Positions 1 to 7,099 of a stretch of 35,569 nt of DNA are shown here, piece after piece. Made by a program: the position numbers and the translations under genes. The first letter of the stretch is position 1, and each line of letters opens with the position of its first letter. The notes below the pieces were generated by a model. The model made no database searches, was not told the origin of the DNA, and saw only the letters and a list, made by a program, of their open reading frames with translations. Source of the stretch: CAYMPW01 sp964558505 (lineage in GTDB: Archaea; Thermoplasmatota; Thermoplasmata; Methanomassiliicoccales; Methanomethylophilaceae); contig CAZLEI010000013.1 in assembly GCA_964558505.1 (NCBI GenBank), positions 1 through 35,569 on the forward strand. The letters run 5' to 3'.

Positions 1-654
1 AAATCCGCTCTCGGTGACCCATCCACACTTGTGAATGCCAGTCGTCAAACGAATTTCATGTTCGAGTTGAAAGGCGAGATGACCGACCAACTGGTGGCGG
101 AAGTTAACGATAATTCTTCCAAGGCACGCGGTCACAGAATATGCGATCGCTATCGGGAATTACTTTCCAAAAACATATCATTGGTTTACATCAACGAGGA
201 TAGTACAGTGGAGAACAACCTCTGTTTGATCGATTCCCGGATGCCCGAGATCGTGGGCGAGATGCTCAAACTCCACTACGTGGAGAATATCAGCAAGATC
301 TCCGAACAGGTTCAAATATTCAGGGAGAGGAATCCTCTGAATTACAATGGTTCGGGCGATTATCCGTACTATGAGTACAAGATCAAGAAGCTGCTGGTTT
401 CTTATGCTCTCGGAATGCAGTCGGGAACGCCGTGGAATGGTATCGAACATGCCGATGGCGGATATACCATCGTCAGGCAGGATGGAGAGGTGCTTTGCTA
501 TAACCTTTACAATCGTAATGATTTCGAAGATTATCTCATCAGGCATACGAAACTGGAGACTCCTTCAACCACCCGTAATGCCTGTCTTAAGGTTTTTAAA
601 ACCGTCGACGGTCGTTATCTTGTAAATTTCAACCTGCAGATCAGGTTTTTCTGA
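1..654 (+). CDS. Type II restriction endonuclease, HpaII-like (5' end outside window)
   Basis: The reading frame is open from base 1. The GTG at 31 is preceded in frame by KSALGDPSTL, which continues into VNASRQTNF, so the gene very probably starts upstream of the window and about 217 C-terminal residues are seen. The segment 'K-x-x-L-G-x-P-x-T-L-x-N-A-S-x-x-T-N-F' and the C-terminal 'NRNDFEDYL...TKLETPSTTR...NLQIRFF' match what I remember of HpaII-family restriction endonucleases, which cut CCGG. The family call is from memory and the target site is not proven. A cognate methyltransferase would be expected to the left. Base composition is clearly AT-richer than the genes after 1100, and the gene sits beside a tRNA gene, both signs of horizontal transfer. 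It ends in TGA. Alternative: another type II enzyme family sharing these motifs. Confidence 0.68.
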   Translation, partial: KSALGDPSTLVNASRQTNFMFELKGEMTDQLVAEVNDNSSKARGHRICDRYRELLSKNISLVYINEDSTVENNLCLIDSRMPEIVGEMLKLHYVENISKISEQVQIFRERNPLNYNGSGDYPYYEYKIKKLLVSYALGMQSGTPWNGIEHADGGYTIVRQDGEVLCYNLYNRNDFEDYLIRHTKLETPSTTRNACLKVFKTVDGRYLVNFNLQIRFF

Positions 655-911
655 TCTGTTACACCTTGTTCACCACGGTTATTTCAGTATTTTCTCCACA
701 ATACGCATATTCGGATAGTGCGTAATATGCGATGGGCAGAGCATTGACAACCTATTGCTTCACCTTGGCCATACGACGATGGCAACCACGCAACGCTAAC
801 GCTGTGGCAAGGAATCGCGGAGAGTGGGGACTGATAACAGTACGAAGAAACTCTTGGAACAAAGCGAGAACCGATAGGATATTTTCAACCCTGTCGGGGT
901 ATGGGAGATGG
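655..911. other. Intergenic stretch between restriction gene and tRNA-Lys
   Basis: About 257 bases with no gene I can support. A 62-codon frame (732-920) runs into the tRNA and has no recognisable domain. The stretch lies immediately 3' of tRNA-Lys, where integrase-mediated insertions leave an attachment site. Without the far end of the island I cannot identify the direct repeat. A weak stem (CCCC/GGG around 885-900 on the minus strand) followed by a T-containing run could end tRNA transcription. Confidence 0.4.
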
Positions 912-985
912 CGGGCCTGAAGGGATTCGAACCCTTGGCCGATCGATTAAGAGTCGATCGCTCTACCTAGCTGAGCTACAGGCCC
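912..985 (-). tRNA. tRNA-Lys (anticodon CTT)
   Basis: Read on the minus strand, this 74-nt sequence folds as a complete cloverleaf. The acceptor stem is GGGCCTG/CAGGCCC with discriminator G. The D-arm begins GCTCAGCTAGG, and the anticodon stem ATCGA/TCGAT encloses loop CTCTTAA, giving anticodon CTT (lysine, AAG codons). The T-arm is AAGGG-TTCGAAT-CCCTT. CCA is not encoded and there is no intron. The gene is transcribed away from the CBS gene and its 3' end faces the restriction-gene island. Confidence 0.97.
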
Positions 986-1008
986 GTGAATCGCCCAATT
1001 ACCTTTTC

Positions 1009-1018
1009 ATTTATAAAA
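1009..1018 (-). promoter_or_regulatory. TATA box of tRNA-Lys
   Basis: On the minus strand the sequence TTTTATAAAT is centred about 28 nt before the tRNA 5' end (985), the spacing expected for an archaeal TBP site. Confidence 0.7.
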
Positions 1019-1080
1019 GTGTCTATCTCCGAGGTGCATGTATCGGCCGTATGAGCCCGTTGTTTCTTCTGACGACCAAA

Positions 1081-1090
1081 TAAATATAAT
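1081..1090 (+). promoter_or_regulatory. TATA box of the CBS-protein gene
   Basis: TAAATATAAT lies about 29 nt before ATG 1115. This places transcription initiation at or just before that ATG and argues against the upstream in-frame ATG at 1091. Confidence 0.7.
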
Positions 1091-1114
1091 ATGCTAGCGT
1101 CTACACGTCTCATT

Positions 1115-1597
1115 ATGGTCAAGTTGAAAGTGAGAGACCTGATGACCACGCAGGTGGTCACTCTGAAGCCTACTACCACCGTGAGGCAGGCGACCATCAA
1201 GTTCGCGGTGGACAACATCTCCGGCGCGCCCGTGGTCGACGGCAAGAACCACCTGGTCGGCATCCTCAGCGAGAATGACATTCTCGGTCTCATCGTCGAA
1301 GAGCAGAACAAGCTCGGCCTTGACGATCCGTCACTCTACATGCTCGCGTGCCCGATGGACGACGCTATCGAAGACGAGGACGTGAGGAAGGTCTCCAAGG
1401 AGATCTCGGAGATGACTATTGACAAGATCATGACCCGCGACGTCCTCACGACGACGCCGGACGCGAACGTCATGCATGTGCTGACGCTCATGGTCGACAG
1501 CAAGGTCAACAGGGTCCCCGTCCTCGAACAGGGGGTCCTCGTCGGGATCATCTCGAGAGGGGATGTCATTTTCTCGATATACAGAAGAAAGGTGTGA
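1115..1597 (+). CDS. CBS-domain pair protein
   Basis: A 160-residue protein made almost only of two CBS motifs: residues about 1-60 (begins VKLKVRDLMTTQVVTL) and about 95-158 (TIDKIMTRDVLTTTPDANV... ending GVLVGIISRGDVIFSIY). Such stand-alone CBS pairs usually bind adenine nucleotides or S-adenosylmethionine and act as energy or ligand sensors on partner proteins; the ligand and partner here are unknown. I prefer ATG 1115 over the in-frame ATG 1091 because the TATA box at 1081-1090 would put the mRNA start at about 1115, giving a leaderless message. The MBL-fold gene follows after six bases, so the two are probably co-transcribed. Confidence 0.9.
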   Translation: MVKLKVRDLMTTQVVTLKPTTTVRQATIKFAVDNISGAPVVDGKNHLVGILSENDILGLIVEEQNKLGLDDPSLYMLACPMDDAIEDEDVRKVSKEISEMTIDKIMTRDVLTTTPDANVMHVLTLMVDSKVNRVPVLEQGVLVGIISRGDVIFSIYRRKV

Positions 1598-1603
1598 CCG
1601 GAG

Positions 1604-2359
1604 TTGTTGGAGGTCCATGTTCTCGCAAGCGGGAGCGACGGGAACTGCACCGTCATCCAGTGCGACGACACGGCCGTTATGATAGACGCGGGCATAAGCT
1701 GCAAGCGCATCATGGCGCTGATGGATGCCGAAGGCGTGGACCCGTCGGTCATCGATGCGCTCCTCATCACCCACGAGCATTCCGATCACATCTCGGGCGC
1801 CGGCGCAACTGCCAGGAAGCTCAACGTCCCCCTCATGTGCAATCGCGCTACTTTCGGTGCGTTCGATGCAGGTGCGGTGGATTACTCCCCGATATGCACC
1901 GGGGAGCGTTTCGACATCGGTCCGCTGAGCATCATCGCCCTGCCGACCTCTCACAACGCCGCAGAGTCCAACGCTTTCCTGGTGGAGGCGGACGGCAAGA
2001 AGGCATTGCTGGCCACGGACACGGGGAAACTGACGTTCCAGTGCGAGCATGCCCTCGCCGAGTCGGACATCGCGGTCATCGAGGCCAATTATGACAACAG
2101 GATGCTCATCGACGGGCCGTATCCTCCCAGTTTGAAAAGATTGATCGGAAGCGACATCGGCCATCTGTCCAACGTGGACTGCGGTGCCGCGCTCAAACGC
2201 ACGGCCAATGACAGCAGGCAGATATTCCTGGCGCATCTGAGCCGCAAGAACAACACCCCGGACACCGCCAGGGATACAGTGGCCCAGGTAACCGGGATAA
2301 AAAGGTTCAAGATCGACTGCCTGGAGTTCCAGGGCGATACCCGCACCCTCAGGGTGTAG
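1604..2359 (+). CDS. MBL-fold metallohydrolase (YycJ/WalJ-like)
   Basis: A 251-residue metallo-beta-lactamase-fold protein. It opens with VHVLASGSDGNCTVI and carries the metal-binding ITHEHSDH motif (residues 55-62, H57, H59, D61, H62), a later TSHNA and a LATDTG segment. The layout matches the YycJ/WalJ group of predicted single-domain nucleases or phosphodiesterases; the substrate is unknown. Start is TTG at 1604 or the next codon, TTG 1607; GGAG overlaps the start, so 1607 has the slightly better spacing. It ends in TAG, one of only two genes here to do so, and a TGA follows one codon later (TAG GCC TGA). The last 11 bases overlap the convergent GINS gene. Confidence 0.85.
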   Translation: MLEVHVLASGSDGNCTVIQCDDTAVMIDAGISCKRIMALMDAEGVDPSVIDALLITHEHSDHISGAGATARKLNVPLMCNRATFGAFDAGAVDYSPICTGERFDIGPLSIIALPTSHNAAESNAFLVEADGKKALLATDTGKLTFQCEHALAESDIAVIEANYDNRMLIDGPYPPSLKRLIGSDIGHLSNVDCGAALKRTANDSRQIFLAHLSRKNNTPDTARDTVAQVTGIKRFKIDCLEFQGDTRTLRV

Positions 2360-3269
2360 GCCTGACGGCGACTGCCTTCTCCCTGTTTATCAGGGCGGCG
2401 GCCAGTGCCGAGGGCATGGTGACCATGTCCTCCTTCCTCAGCAGGAAGTCGCAGGTGGGCCCGGAGAACGGCGGGAGGTCTTCCAGTATGCGTATCAGGA
2501 CATTATCGTTCTCGCGGAGGTCCTCCTCGACATGTGCGGGCTCTTCGGGCACGCATGGCTGCCTTTCTTCTTCTGCAGGCACATCCTCCTCTGCGACCGG
2601 TTCCGGACCATCCTCGGCCGCCGCGAACTCCTTCTCGTCGGGGACGAAGCCATCGTCGGGGATCTCTATGTCAGGCTCATCCGGGAATTCCGAATCCATC
2701 TCCATGGGGATGCCGTCATCCTCGGGCATGGCAGGTCCATCCGCCACTGCCGCCTCCTCGACATGTGCGGGCTCCTCGGGCTCTGCAGGTGCGGTCTCGG
2801 GCTCCTCGTCCGGAGCATCCTCTTCCGCAGGCAGCGGGGCCTGGGCCGTGATGTCGGGCGTGACGTACTTCGAGACGCCCCTGAGGCGGTCCATGGTGCC
2901 GAGGTGCTTCCTGGACGACGCCAGGACCTCGTTGTAGTAGTCGCGTTCCTCGGAAGTGAGGCCGGATATGTTGTTGTCGGCGCCCATGGACCCGCGGAGG
3001 GCGAGCATGGCGACTTTGCGCATCCTCTCGTCCATGATGTCGCGGGCGAGGGTCTTGACCTTCTTCTTGCGCTGGTTCGCACCTTCGCAGATAAGGGAGT
3101 CGGGATCTATGCCCAGCTGCCGTTCGTGCTCCTTCGTGACCGAATCCACAAGGTTGGCCATGGCCTTGTACATGTCCCTCCGGACTTCGGAGAGACAGGC
3201 GACCTTCTTCTCCACTCTGTATATGGAGCTGAGGTCCTCGACTGTCATGGCTTCTACGGGCGGGCTCAT
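2349..3269 (-). CDS. Archaeal GINS subunit (Gins51-like) with a long acidic linker
   Basis: The C-terminal 51 residues (2352-2504) are a typical GINS B-domain: VLIRILEDLPPFSG, then LLRKEDMVTMPSALAAALI. The N-terminal about 150 residues are helical and fit the GINS A-domain. GINS is part of the archaeal CMG replicative helicase with MCM and GAN/Cdc45. Archaeal Gins51 is usually near 190 residues; here an extra stretch of about 100 Glu/Asp/Pro/Ala-rich residues separates the domains (about 2505-2830). I choose ATG 3269 (306 aa) because a TATA box at 3292-3300 lies 27 nt upstream. A GTG at 3290 would add seven residues but lies almost against the TATA box. It is not clustered with other replication genes here. 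Confidence 0.82.
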   Translation of the reverse strand: MSPPVEAMTVEDLSSIYRVEKKVACLSEVRRDMYKAMANLVDSVTKEHERQLGIDPDSLICEGANQRKKKVKTLARDIMDERMRKVAMLALRGSMGADNNISGLTSEERDYYNEVLASSRKHLGTMDRLRGVSKYVTPDITAQAPLPAEEDAPDEEPETAPAEPEEPAHVEEAAVADGPAMPEDDGIPMEMDSEFPDEPDIEIPDDGFVPDEKEFAAAEDGPEPVAEEDVPAEEERQPCVPEEPAHVEEDLRENDNVLIRILEDLPPFSGPTCDFLLRKEDMVTMPSALAAALINREKAVAVRPTP

Positions 3270-3291
3270 CTCCACTGCAAAGGACTGCACC

Positions 3292-3300
3292 GTATAAGTT
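3292..3300 (-). promoter_or_regulatory. TATA box of the GINS gene
   Basis: On the minus strand AACTTATAC is preceded by an A-rich BRE-like stretch, with its centre about 27 nt before ATG 3269. It supports the shorter start. Confidence 0.6.
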
Positions 3301-3352
3301 TTCTTTTGAGCACGGGCAAAACCCTATCATCTGCCCCGTCAATCGGGCCGTC

Positions 3353-3649
3353 ATGGAGATATCCGAAGTCTGCCGTAGCGTCACCGGCGGGACAGAGGTC
3401 GACCTGTTGGTCTCGCCGCGTTCCAACAGGTCGGGCCCGGAGGGGGTCGACGAGTGGCGGAAGCGTCTGGTTTTCAGGGTGAAGGCGCCCCCGCTGGACG
3501 GCAGGGCGAACAAGGAGGTCGAGGCGATCATGAAGGAGGTCACGGGATTCAGGTCCGAGGTCGTCAAAGGGCAGACCGACCGTCAGAAGACGGTCCTCGT
3601 GGCCGGTCCGGCGGATCAGGTGGCCGAGAAGCTGGGGGAACGGTGTTGA
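3353..3649 (+). CDS. DUF167/UPF0235 (YggU) family protein
   Basis: A 98-residue protein with the hallmark core 'F-R-V-K-A-P-P-L-D-G-R-A-N-K-E-V' (residues about 42-57) and a C-terminal KGQTDRQKTVLVAG strand. Members fold as a small alpha/beta domain and have no agreed function. It is the first gene of a tightly packed set with the Toprim protein, tmk, coaBC and pantoate kinase. Its TGA overlaps the TTG start of the next gene. Confidence 0.9.
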   Translation: MEISEVCRSVTGGTEVDLLVSPRSNRSGPEGVDEWRKRLVFRVKAPPLDGRANKEVEAIMKEVTGFRSEVVKGQTDRQKTVLVAGPADQVAEKLGERC

Positions 3650-4587
3650 ACGACGAGGAGCGCCTCAGGATGCTCGACGGGCTCCTCGAAGAGCTGGAGG
3701 ACGCCTCTGCATCGTCCACGATCCTCATCGAGGGGCCGAAGGACCGCAGGGCCCTGGAAGCACTGGGCATCCGTGGCGATACGATCCTGGTGCAGGCGGG
3801 CATCGGGCCGCTGCGTGCGGCCGAAGAGGTCGCCTCGTCCGGGAGGCCGGCGGTCGTCCTCACCGATTGGGATGACCGCGGGGACAGGATAGCCGCGGAC
3901 CTGGTCCGCAATCTGGATGCCATGTGCGTCAAGTACGATACATCCATCCGCACTCGTCTGGCGGACGTCTGCAGGAAGGACATCAAGGATGTGGAATCGT
4001 TGGCCTCGCTCTACCGCCGCCTCGGAGATCGATTCAGGGCAAAGAGAGTTATTAAGCGATGCACTGCAATGGGGGCGTCAGATGTCCGGATTGTTCATCG
4101 TTTTCGAAGGTATAGACGGCACCGGGAAGAGCACGCTGTGCGCTGCGGTCGCCGAGCGTCTGACGGCATCCGGGATCGAGACGGAGGCCACTGCCGAGCC
4201 CACCAGGAGCGAGATAGGGTCCATGATACGCGACGGGCGTGTCAAGGGGATAACCCAAGAGGCCGAGGCGCTCCTGTTCGTGGCCGACCGTGCCATGCAC
4301 ACGCTGGAGATGTCCAGGCTCAGGGAGGCCGGCGTCATAGTCCTGTGCGACAGGTACTACCCGTCGACCTTGGCATACCAGGCCGCACCGCTCAACGGCG
4401 TGGCGCTGGATATGGATTGGCTATGGACGCTCAACGCCCCCGTGGTCCGCGAGCCGGACATGACGTTCGTTCTGGACATGGACCCGGAGGATACCCTGGT
4501 CCGCGTCGGGGGACGCGGCGCCAAGAGCAAGTACGAGACCTTGGAGTACTTGAGGAACGTCAGGAGGAACTACCTCCGCCTGGCTGA
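3646..4587 (+). CDS. Small Toprim-domain protein (UPF0292-like); frame stays open through tmk
   Basis: Residues 1 to about 135 from TTG 3646 form a small Toprim domain. It has the acidic STILIEGPKDRRAL motif (E29) and the VLTDWDDRGDRIA motif (D74, D76), and ends with DVCRKDIKDVESLASL, as in archaeal UPF0292 proteins of about 130 residues. These are predicted nucleic-acid-binding or -cleaving modules of unknown role. Oddly, no stop occurs where the family normally ends. The frame stays open for about 175 more Arg/Gly-rich residues, out of frame with tmk, to a TGA at 4587. That tail looks like a shadow frame. Either the protein has a spurious extension, or an indel lies near 4023-4050, since the frame one base back would stop at TAA 4053-4055. 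The Toprim part is secure; the end coordinate is not. Confidence 0.6.
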   Translation: MNDEERLRMLDGLLEELEDASASSTILIEGPKDRRALEALGIRGDTILVQAGIGPLRAAEEVASSGRPAVVLTDWDDRGDRIAADLVRNLDAMCVKYDTSIRTRLADVCRKDIKDVESLASLYRRLGDRFRAKRVIKRCTAMGASDVRIVHRFRRYRRHREEHAVRCGRRASDGIRDRDGGHCRAHQERDRVHDTRRACQGDNPRGRGAPVRGRPCHAHAGDVQAQGGRRHSPVRQVLPVDLGIPGRTAQRRGAGYGLAMDAQRPRGPRAGHDVRSGHGPGGYPGPRRGTRRQEQVRDLGVLEERQEELPPPG

Positions 4588-4675
4588 GGAGAGGGGATAC
4601 CGTGTGGTCGACGCATCCCGTACGAAGGACGAGGTCCTCGATGAAGTGTTCGAGGCCATCATGTCGAAGGTGTGA
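4082..4675 (+). CDS. tmk: Thymidylate kinase
   Basis: A 197-residue kinase converting dTMP to dTDP for dTTP synthesis. It has the P-loop FEGIDGTGKST (residues 8-18), the DRYYPSTLAYQ motif of the TMP site, and a C-terminal RVGGRGAKSKYETLEYL lid region. Length is normal for the family. ATG 4082 begins MSGLFIVFEG, exactly where the first beta strand should start, and a TATA-like GTTATTAAG lies about 30 nt upstream, so it may have an internal promoter as well as operon read-through. Its stop overlaps the possible GTG start of coaBC. Confidence 0.95.
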   Translation: MSGLFIVFEGIDGTGKSTLCAAVAERLTASGIETEATAEPTRSEIGSMIRDGRVKGITQEAEALLFVADRAMHTLEMSRLREAGVIVLCDRYYPSTLAYQAAPLNGVALDMDWLWTLNAPVVREPDMTFVLDMDPEDTLVRVGGRGAKSKYETLEYLRNVRRNYLRLAEERGYRVVDASRTKDEVLDEVFEAIMSKV

Positions 4676-4677
4676 CA

Positions 4678-5862
4678 ATGCATCCATCAGAGGAGATATA
4701 CTGCGAGAAGAGTAGCAAGCTCAGAGGGAAGACGATAGTCATCGGGATCACGGGGAGCATAGCAGCCACGGAGTGCTTCTCCACCATCCGCGAGCTCCTG
4801 CGCCACGGTGCCAAGGTCATCCCGGTGATGACCGAGGCGGCCGCCAGGCTGGTGACTCCCGAGTCCTTGGAATTCGCATCCGGCGTGGCCCCGATAACCG
4901 AGCTCACCGGGCAGACCGAGCATGTGAAATGGATGGGATCCAACGCCGCGGACATGCTCCTGATATATCCTGCCACGGCGAACACGATATCCAAGATAGC
5001 CAATGGCATCGACGACACACCGGTCACATCCATGGCGACCGTGGCGCTGGGATCGAACATCCCCGTGGCCATCGCCCCTGCCATGCACGAGAGCATGTTC
5101 AGGAACCCTGCCGTCCAACGCAACATGGATGCTCTCCGGTCCTGGGGTATCAGCTTCATCGGTCCGATGACCGACGGCGTACGTGCGAAGGTGGCCTCGA
5201 AGGAGGCCGTGGTCGCATGGGTGTTCAAGATGATGTCCAAGGACGATCTCAAAGGCAAGCGCATCCTGATCATCGGGGGCCGCTCCGAGGAGCCATTGGA
5301 TTCGATGAGGATGATAACCAACCGTTCGACCGGCCTCATGGCGGTGTCGTTGGCGATCCGTGCATTCGAACGCGGCGCTGAAGTGGAGATGTGGATGGGC
5401 GGGTGCAACGTGCCCCTTCCGGATTACATACCCACGCGCAGGTTCGAGGCGGTCTCCGACCTGGTCGGTATGGTGGATTCCGTCGATCACGACATGGTCA
5501 TCGTTCCTGCCGCCCTTGCGGATTTCGCACCTGCAGAGGAGCACAAGGGGAAGATACCCAGCGACAAGGCCTATGACATGCTGCTCAATCCTGTGCCCAA
5601 GGTCCTCCCCCTGATCCGTGCCAGATGCGACAAGGTCATCGGGTTCAAGGCGGAGTCCGGCATGGACAAGACAGCTTTGGCCGGCAAGGCCAGGGCGCGT
5701 CTGAAGGAATACAACCTGACCGCCGTCATAGCCAACGATGTGGATGTCTCCGGGAAATCATCCACGTCGGTGATACTGGTCACGCCGGACAAGGACCTGG
5801 AGCTCACAGGTTCGAAGATGGACGTTTCCAATGCGATCCTGGACTTCTGCGCCGAGAGATGA
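4678..5862 (+). CDS. coaBC: Bifunctional phosphopantothenoylcysteine decarboxylase / phosphopantothenate-cysteine ligase
   Basis: A 394-residue two-domain CoA enzyme. The N-terminal flavoprotein CoaC half (residues about 15-195) has GITGSIAATE, the catalytic-type histidine in TEHVKWMG, and the PAMHESMF clamp (usually PAMNxxM). The C-terminal CoaB half starts near KGKRILIIGGRSEEPLDSMR and includes NRSTGLM, PAALADFAP and the lysine-rich HKGKIPSDK loop. Together they turn 4'-phosphopantothenate plus cysteine into 4'-phosphopantetheine using CTP. The start may be ATG 4678 or GTG 4672. It overlaps the pantoate kinase gene by ATGA, so the CoA steps are translationally coupled. Confidence 0.95.
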   Translation: MHPSEEIYCEKSSKLRGKTIVIGITGSIAATECFSTIRELLRHGAKVIPVMTEAAARLVTPESLEFASGVAPITELTGQTEHVKWMGSNAADMLLIYPATANTISKIANGIDDTPVTSMATVALGSNIPVAIAPAMHESMFRNPAVQRNMDALRSWGISFIGPMTDGVRAKVASKEAVVAWVFKMMSKDDLKGKRILIIGGRSEEPLDSMRMITNRSTGLMAVSLAIRAFERGAEVEMWMGGCNVPLPDYIPTRRFEAVSDLVGMVDSVDHDMVIVPAALADFAPAEEHKGKIPSDKAYDMLLNPVPKVLPLIRARCDKVIGFKAESGMDKTALAGKARARLKEYNLTAVIANDVDVSGKSSTSVILVTPDKDLELTGSKMDVSNAILDFCAER

Positions 5863-6719
5863 TGACAACAGCGTTCAGCCCCGGGCACCTCACATGCTTC
5901 TTCCAGCCGATGCCCTCGGAGGATCCGGACGCGTCAGGGTCCAGAGGCGCCGGATTCCGGCTGTCGCTCGGTACGGAGGTCGCGGTCTCGGAGTATGATG
6001 GCCCGGTGGACGTGGTCATCGACGGTGTCCCGTCGGATGCTCCCGTCTCCCGCATGGTCGCCTCCATACTGGCACCCGGAGCGGGATTCCGCATCCGCGC
6101 ATCGAACGGCCTCCCGGTGGGGCAGGGGTTCGGCATGAGCGCATCGGGCGCTGTGGCCCTGGCTCTATGCATCTGCGACATCATCGGTCTTCCGGAATCG
6201 GAGGCATACCGCGCCGCACATGTGGCAGAGGTGGAATGCGGCGGGGGGCTCGGGGATGTGGCCGGGATCATGTGCTCCGGGCATCAGCCGGTCCGTGTGA
6301 GGCCGGGGATTCCGCCGGACATCGGGAAGGTAGAGGACACGGGCATCCGTGCGGACATGACACTGGCAGTCCTCGAGGGCCCCCTGAGCACAGGCGGGGT
6401 CCTGTCCGACCCGGTCAGGCGGGACAGGATAGCCGATGCCGGACGGGCAGCCGTGGATGCTTACATCGAGGCACCTTCATACGGTTCCGTTTACTCGATA
6501 TCGAACGATTTCTCCCGCAGGGCAGGCTTGGAAACACCCGGGATAACAAGGGCGCTGGATGCGCTCCATGGGATGGGGTACAGGGCCGGGATGTGCATGT
6601 TGGGCCACAGCATATTCACCGATGCACCGGAGGAGAAGGTGCGCTGTGCGGTACCGGGGGCGCGCACGTTCAGGTGCTCGTCCACGGATCGTCCGGCCGT
6701 GATCATTCGTAGAGGGTGA
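5859..6719 (+). CDS. Pantoate kinase (archaeal CoA pathway, GHMP family)
   Basis: A 286-residue GHMP-superfamily kinase. It begins FSPGHLTCFF, has the ATP-binding variant 'GLPVGQGFGMSASGAVALAL' around residues 86-105, and GGGLGDVAGIM, typical of archaeal pantoate kinase (COG1829). In archaea this enzyme phosphorylates pantoate before condensation with beta-alanine by phosphopantothenate synthetase, replacing bacterial pantothenate synthetase and kinase. The ATGA overlap with coaBC supports the CoA assignment. The synthetase partner is not in the window. It converges with, and overlaps by 17 bases, the DUF357 gene. Confidence 0.88.
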   Translation: MMTTAFSPGHLTCFFQPMPSEDPDASGSRGAGFRLSLGTEVAVSEYDGPVDVVIDGVPSDAPVSRMVASILAPGAGFRIRASNGLPVGQGFGMSASGAVALALCICDIIGLPESEAYRAAHVAEVECGGGLGDVAGIMCSGHQPVRVRPGIPPDIGKVEDTGIRADMTLAVLEGPLSTGGVLSDPVRRDRIADAGRAAVDAYIEAPSYGSVYSISNDFSRRAGLETPGITRALDALHGMGYRAGMCMLGHSIFTDAPEEKVRCAVPGARTFRCSSTDRPAVIIRRG

Positions 6720-7017
6720 ACAACTGATCGTCGCCGCCGGTCTCGAAAAGACCGATCCTGGCGCCGCAGTCTATCCATCCGTGGGCATAATTCACAGAGG
6801 CGAATGCGGTGACGAGGTCCCCGTTCTCGCGGAAATGCTTCGCGTCATTGTAGTAGGATACGGCCATCTCCAGGAAACTGTCGGCGAGACGCCTGTTGAA
6901 CGATCTCTCCGGAGCGGCTATCTCCAGTTTGTCCAGGGCTTTCTTCGTGATAGCCAGATACCTGTCGATCTTCTCATCCGTGATTGTGTTCTGCAATCCA
7001 ATCGCCGCCATTGCCAT
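6703..7017 (-). CDS. DUF357 family protein
   Basis: A 104-residue helical protein matching the archaeal DUF357 family. It has the central LEMAVSYYNDAKHFRENGD and FASVNYAHGWIDCGARIGLF, a signature of two long helices ending in an 'YAHGxxDxGxRxGL' motif. No function is known. In the first residues MAMAAIG, the second methionine (7011) is a possible alternative start. Its 3' end overlaps the end of the pantoate kinase gene tail to tail, with TGA just inside that gene. Confidence 0.85.
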   Translation of the reverse strand: MAMAAIGLQNTITDEKIDRYLAITKKALDKLEIAAPERSFNRRLADSFLEMAVSYYNDAKHFRENGDLVTAFASVNYAHGWIDCGARIGLFETGGDDQLFTLYE

Positions 7018-7065
7018 GTGGACGGTCTGTTAAGTAACTTTCCCACGGGCGCGCGCCCATGCGTC

Positions 7066-7075
7066 AAGTATAAAG
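7066..7075 (+). promoter_or_regulatory. TATA box of prs-proS
   Basis: AAGTATAAAG is centred about 29 nt before ATG 7100, so the prs mRNA is probably leaderless and an in-frame start at 7079 is unlikely. Confidence 0.7.
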
Positions 7076-7099
7076 CGGGTGAGCATAATCGTGCCCCTT

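Noticed and set aside
732..920. A 62-codon frame between the restriction gene and tRNA-Lys
   Set aside because: It runs into the tRNA gene, has no recognisable domain and no clear promoter or ribosome-binding site.
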